A stretch of 64,000 nt of DNA, from assembly GCA_965222505.1 (NCBI GenBank), contig OZ244956.1:1736001-1800000 (forward strand). The letters are read 5' to 3'. This document shows positions 60,445 to 64,000 of the stretch, in pieces. The stretch comes from G965222505 sp965222505. GTDB lineage: Bacteria > Bacteroidota > Rhodothermia > Rhodothermales > DATKEJ01. The translations under genes were made by a program, and so were the position numbers. Within the stretch, counting starts at the first letter, position 1. The number at the start of each line of letters is the position of its first letter. Below the pieces are notes generated by a model that was not told the origin of the DNA, did no database searches, and worked only from the letters and a program-made list of their open reading frames with translations.

Positions 60445-60954
60445 TTATTGTTGTTTGAGGTCGGAGGGGTCGGTTTCAACCTCAGCGAGGGCCGACTGTA
60501 CAATGCGCCGAAGTTGCCCATACAAACTGTCGAGCGGAGCCAGTGGCACCTTCGCGCTTGACGGGATGGGTTTCCAGAACACCCGATGGGTGTCGGCATG
60601 GGCCGTGGCCTCTATGATACCTGTCATGTTGCCCCGCACATCGCTCTCCGTTACAAAAAACTGATGGTTTTCGAGACACATCCAGAGTTCAGCCACCTGG
60701 GCGGTACCCAGGCTCCCGGCCGGTTGGGCTTTGTCTTCGGCATAACGCCCCAACCACCGTAGGACCTGCCCGTTGGATTCAACCGTAAACCCCTCCCAAA
60801 GCCCGGCAAACCCGCCACCGTTACCGAACACAATACGAAAGTCTTCAGGGATTTCGACCGGCGGTTCCATGGTTTTTTGTGCATTGGAGCAAGCGCCAGC
60901 CAGGAATAGCAAGCCTAGAAAAAGACCAACCGGCCGACGAAGAGCAAGAGGCAT
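60445..60954 (-). CDS. Small lipoprotein of unknown function
   Basis: 169 residues with a signal peptide ending in the lipobox LAGAC (Cys22). The mature part has alternating beta and helix, with FRIVFGNGGGFAGLWEGFTV near its start; no family recognised. Codon use and the intact lipobox support a real gene. It lies between the P450 unit and the stem-loop element upstream of the M4 protease. Confidence 0.75.
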   Translation of the reverse strand: MPLALRRPVGLFLGLLFLAGACSNAQKTMEPPVEIPEDFRIVFGNGGGFAGLWEGFTVESNGQVLRWLGRYAEDKAQPAGSLGTAQVAELWMCLENHQFFVTESDVRGNMTGIIEATAHADTHRVFWKPIPSSAKVPLAPLDSLYGQLRRIVQSALAEVETDPSDLKQQ

Positions 60955-61058
60955 AAAGTGTCAGAGGCGAGAGCGAAATCGGGAGGGCTCAGGAGCCACA
61001 CGCCTGTACAATACCAATCCCGGCCCTATTTTGCAACCGGCCAGCGCTTAGCCGTCTC

Positions 61059-62303
61059 TTAAAAATCTGTAGCCCAGGCCACCGGCATCCGAAGCATACC
61101 CCGCAAAGCCGGGACGGCATACCAGGCTAATGAAGAGGCAGGAACGCACAGGCGTACTTCAGGCAACCGCGCCATAAGCACCCGCAGGGCCACCTCGCTT
61201 TCCAACCGGGCCAGCGGCGCGCCCAGGCAATAATGAATGCCGTAGCCAAAACCCAGGTGATGGGTGTCGGTGCGGGCCACATCCAGGGTTTCGGGGCAGG
61301 GGTACCGCTCCGGGTCCCGGTTGGCGCTTGCCACCACCACCACCACCACATCTCCCTGTCGGATTTGTTGACCGCCCAGGGTCACGTCTGCCGCTGCAAA
61401 GCGCGTGGTGGTGCGTTCAATAGGCCCATGATACCGGAGGAGTTCTTCCACGGCCGAGCGAATATGCTCAGGGTGGGCTTGCAAATACCGATACTGCGCC
61501 GGGTGTTGCAACAGAGACAGTACGGCATTGCCAATGAAGTTGACCGTAGTTTCATGCCCAGCAACCAGCAGAATCGTCAACATACTCAACAATTCCGAGG
61601 GGCTAAGGGCGTGATCCCGATCGTAGCGCTGCACGAGGCAGGTTATGAGATCGGGCCGGGGGGTTTTACGCCGCTCGGCTACCTCGTTTTGCAAAAACCG
61701 AAGCAGCGCAATGCGGTGTTCGGCGGCTTCCTGTTTCTCAACCGGTGTGAGGGGGGTGCCCAGCACGGCCTGGGACCATACATGAAACCGATACAGATCA
61801 TCTGCAGGCAAACCCAGGATGCCTGCAATGACACCGCTGGCCAGGGGAAACGCATAATCCCTTACCAGATCCATCTGGCCAGCAGGCACGACGCGGTCCA
61901 GCAAAGCGTTTGCCCGTTCAGTGATCGGAGTGCGTAGCGGTGCTACGGCTTTTTTGGAGAAGGCATCCCCGACGAGCGCACGCAACCGGCGGTGCATCGC
62001 CTCATCCCGCCGCAGCATATGGCTGGAAATATACTGCTGGACCTTACTTTCGGGACCAATGCGTGCCCGTTGTTCCGGCGTTAAGGCATTACGGTAATCC
62101 TTGACAAAGTGGTGTGCATCCCGCAGGACGACTTTGGCATCTTCGTAGCGGGTAATAAACCACACCATGTTTCGCCCTGTGATGCCGGGGTGAAAACAGA
62201 CGGGGTCTGCTTCGCGCATCTGGGCGAAGGTAGGAAAAGGGTCGGCTTTGAAGGCTGGGCCGTAGAGGTCATATTTTTGATGCGCAACGGGGCAGCCCCC
62301 CAT
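61059..62303 (-). CDS. Cytochrome P450
   Basis: 414 residues, soluble bacterial type. The haem-ligand loop GYGIHYCLGAPLARLE contains the axial Cys (about residue 350). The I-helix oxygen-binding segment is LLVAGHETTVNF, and the K-helix E-x-x-R is EELLRY followed by PIERTTTR. These enzymes insert oxygen into organic substrates with electrons from a ferredoxin or flavodoxin partner; none is adjacent. It starts 15 bp after the HExxH protein gene on the same strand, so co-expression is likely. Substrate unknown. Confidence 0.94.
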   Translation of the reverse strand: MGGCPVAHQKYDLYGPAFKADPFPTFAQMREADPVCFHPGITGRNMVWFITRYEDAKVVLRDAHHFVKDYRNALTPEQRARIGPESKVQQYISSHMLRRDEAMHRRLRALVGDAFSKKAVAPLRTPITERANALLDRVVPAGQMDLVRDYAFPLASGVIAGILGLPADDLYRFHVWSQAVLGTPLTPVEKQEAAEHRIALLRFLQNEVAERRKTPRPDLITCLVQRYDRDHALSPSELLSMLTILLVAGHETTVNFIGNAVLSLLQHPAQYRYLQAHPEHIRSAVEELLRYHGPIERTTTRFAAADVTLGGQQIRQGDVVVVVVASANRDPERYPCPETLDVARTDTHHLGFGYGIHYCLGAPLARLESEVALRVLMARLPEVRLCVPASSLAWYAVPALRGMLRMPVAWATDF

Positions 62304-62317
62304 CTCCGTTTCCGGTT

Positions 62318-63475
62318 TCAGGCTTCGATGGTAGATGCTTCCAGCCGGGCCTGGGCTTCGGCGTAGTAGACTGCAGCCTCGTCGGAAGCGAGTTGTTCCA
62401 GCGTGAGCGAGGCCAGAATCAATACCATGTAGGCCCGCTCCGGCATGTCGTCAAAGCGCAAGGTGCGTTCGGCATCAATGGTTTCCAGGTGCGTCGCGGC
62501 GGCATGTACGAGGTGATACAGCACAGCGGTGGCTTCATCGGACAGGGGTGGGGTGCCCTTGTAGTTTTGTAGGCGTCCGCCTTCGCGGTAGGTCGGATAG
62601 CCTTCAAGGCCCATGAAGTGCAGGAACCAATCCACACGGAACCGGCCTGTGGCGGCAATAAGGCCCATGTAATCGCAAAGCAACTCATCGAAGAGGGCGT
62701 TGTGCATGCCGCCCAGTACCCGCCGCGTGAAGTAGTGGGTGCATTCGTGTTCGAGCCGAATCATCAGCGAAGCCTCCCGCCAGGCCTCTTCGGACAGGCC
62801 GAGGGCTTCGGCAGGCACAGCGCTGTAGGCCCCGTTGCTGAGCAAGATGAACCGGTCCTGATACCGGGCTTTTTGGGGGATGATTTGTTTAAACTCGTGT
62901 TGCCAAGCCGAGGCGGTGGGAAACGGATGACGGGCCTGCCAGTCTGCTTTGATCCGGCGAATGCGGTCCCAGTTGTTGTATCCGGCCAACATGCAGGCCC
63001 CCATAGAAGTGGGAATGTCTATCGGTTCGTTTTTGCGGGTCACGGCTTGAATGATCTGCACAAAGTCCGTCCGGTCCGGCACCAGTACCACCGGCACATG
63101 CCCCACCGGCGTGGGATAGAGCCACAACCGCATGTCCTCGGGCCGGCGAGGTTGGATCCCAGCGATTTCTGCCGTGACCTCCCAGGCCCCCTTGCGTGTG
63201 GCGGCGCAGTAGGTGTCGGTTTGGCTGATACCGGCTTCAATCGGGAAACGAAGTTGAATGAGTTTACGCCGCAGGGTTTCAAACACCCCGGCCTGTTCGG
63301 CTTCTTCGGCATAGGCGGCCCAGGTTTCCACAAAACGCTCGTCGAGCATCGGAAACCGAAGCGGCAGCATGGGGGCCACAAACCGAGGCCGGTTGTAGTG
63401 TAGGAGTTCGTCCAGCACAGCACCCGTTGCGCCGAATGCGCGAAGTACGTCTGTTCTGATGTCTTGAAGTGACAT
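62318..63475 (-). CDS. Uncharacterised protein with HExxH zinc-peptidase-like motif
   Basis: 385 residues without signal peptide or clear membrane segment. Residues ~250-280 carry LEHECTHYFTRRVLGG, a HExxH motif followed ~18 residues later by FDELLCDYMG (possible third ligand Glu/Asp), as in gluzincin-like metallopeptidases. The N-terminal ~200 residues do not resemble a known domain. It lies between a substrate-binding-protein gene and a P450 gene, all on one strand and closely spaced. An enzymatic role is likely from the motif but no family or substrate is recognised. Confidence 0.7.
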   Translation of the reverse strand: MSLQDIRTDVLRAFGATGAVLDELLHYNRPRFVAPMLPLRFPMLDERFVETWAAYAEEAEQAGVFETLRRKLIQLRFPIEAGISQTDTYCAATRKGAWEVTAEIAGIQPRRPEDMRLWLYPTPVGHVPVVLVPDRTDFVQIIQAVTRKNEPIDIPTSMGACMLAGYNNWDRIRRIKADWQARHPFPTASAWQHEFKQIIPQKARYQDRFILLSNGAYSAVPAEALGLSEEAWREASLMIRLEHECTHYFTRRVLGGMHNALFDELLCDYMGLIAATGRFRVDWFLHFMGLEGYPTYREGGRLQNYKGTPPLSDEATAVLYHLVHAAATHLETIDAERTLRFDDMPERAYMVLILASLTLEQLASDEAAVYYAEAQARLEASTIEA

Positions 63476-63517
63476 GGGTGGATGCTTTTGCGGTTTATGT
63501 TGGTGGCAATACTGTTA

Positions 63518-64000
63518 TCATTGCCCCATCACGGCAGACACGGCGTCTCCGGCGGCAACGCTGGCCGAGGCCAGGAATTCAAACTTGCCGTCGCGGACGA
63601 TTTTGGTGATGAGTACGTTTTGGCTCAGGTCGCCTTGTTCATTGAAGGCCAGCGTGCCGCGGATGCCGGCGTAGGGTTTCATCGTGCGCAACGTTTCTGC
63701 AACGGCTTCAGGGTCTGTCGTGCCTGCCGTTTCCATCGCATGGGCGAGCAGCTTGACGGCATCGTAGCCCGCGGCGGCCCCGGCATCCGGTTTTTTGCCG
63801 TATGTGACCTTAAACTGTGCCACAAAGGCGGTGACTTCAGGGCGCGGATCATCCGGGTGAAAAACGGAGGCCACAATGGTGCCGTCGGATGTGCCGTTGC
63901 TGTGGTCGATCAGGCGTTGGTTGTCCATCGCATCGCCTCCCAGAATGGGTACCGTGATGCCTTCGGCACGCGCCAGGGCAATGAACCGCCCGGCTTCGGG
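63518..64000 (-). CDS. ABC-transporter substrate-binding protein (LivJ-like), N-terminus beyond the window
   Basis: The minus-strand frame continues in phase through the window edge; 160 C-terminal codons are visible. ITVPILGGDAMDN, KKPDAGAAAGYDAVKLL and IRGTLAFNEQGD are typical of Peripla_BP_6 family members that bind branched-chain amino acids, amides or aromatic acids. Its permease and ATPase genes would be expected further upstream on the minus strand, outside the window. It lies 42 bp upstream of the HExxH protein gene. Confidence 0.88.
   Translation of the reverse strand, partial: PEAGRFIALARAEGITVPILGGDAMDNQRLIDHSNGTSDGTIVASVFHPDDPRPEVTAFVAQFKVTYGKKPDAGAAAGYDAVKLLAHAMETAGTTDPEAVAETLRTMKPYAGIRGTLAFNEQGDLSQNVLITKIVRDGKFEFLASASVAAGDAVSAVMGQ

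Overview
The window looks like chromosomal DNA of a Rhodothermota/Bacteroidota-type bacterium, most like Rhodothermales or Balneolales relatives. This is inferred from gene content: at least five secreted proteins end in a type IX-style C-terminal sorting domain (a YPNPF-type motif followed by a short beta-sandwich ending in a hydrophobic-basic tail). There is also a PorV/PorQ-family outer-membrane protein, a TonB receptor with a carboxypeptidase-like N-terminal domain, a Bacteroidota-type LptE, and several genes without a clear Shine-Dalgarno sequence. No rRNA, tRNA, CRISPR array, insertion sequence or phage gene was seen. Genes run off both ends of the window.

Layout. 1-2125 (minus): three small membrane-anchored, pilin-like proteins, the last one cut by the window edge. 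2930-14600 (minus): a probable envelope operon reading parvulin-type prolyl isomerase, TonB receptor, very large secreted protein, PorV-like protein, and a secreted protein with starch-binding-like folds. 14933-18620: a secreted GH18-type glycosidase facing a LacI-family regulator, with matching palindromic operators at the GH18/prolyl-isomerase divergent region and at the regulator's own promoter. 18736-27011: ispG, a nuclease-family membrane protein, a rhomboid pair (one lacking catalytic residues), an envelope protein with a carboxypeptidase-like domain, an epimerase, a transaldolase and a GlmU-like protein. 27166-33541: a CRTAC1-like repeat protein, an M36 metalloprotease and a small lipoprotein. 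34073-45820: aceK with a membrane protein, an MBL/beta-CASP hydrolase, a seven-haem cytochrome lipoprotein, an M19 dipeptidase, miaB, a sigma-54 activator and lptE. 45856-55113: a processive GT2 glycosyltransferase, a TPR protein, anmK, a LOG-family protein, a beta-lactamase-fold/VanX fusion, a GntP permease and a 35-residue membrane peptide. 55229-64000 (minus): two sorting-domain proteins (one an M4 protease), a lipoprotein, a P450, a HExxH protein and the end of a branched-chain amino-acid-type binding protein.

The least ordinary feature is in the spacers. Many intergenic regions, most of them directly 5' of a start codon, carry short arrays with a period of seven bases. The seven-base unit differs between loci, and at several loci the arrays form facing inverted pairs that could fold into hairpins. 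One array is translated in the N-terminus of a secreted protein, and another is built into a 204-bp tandem triplication next to aceK. Separate dispersed elements are a two-copy ~70-bp stem-loop (857-940 and 60364-60436), a ~95-bp inverted pair flanking the cytochrome gene, and REP-like palindromes. No single gene cluster in the window is clearly a new defence or mobile system; the repeat-hairpin family is the best candidate for something undescribed.
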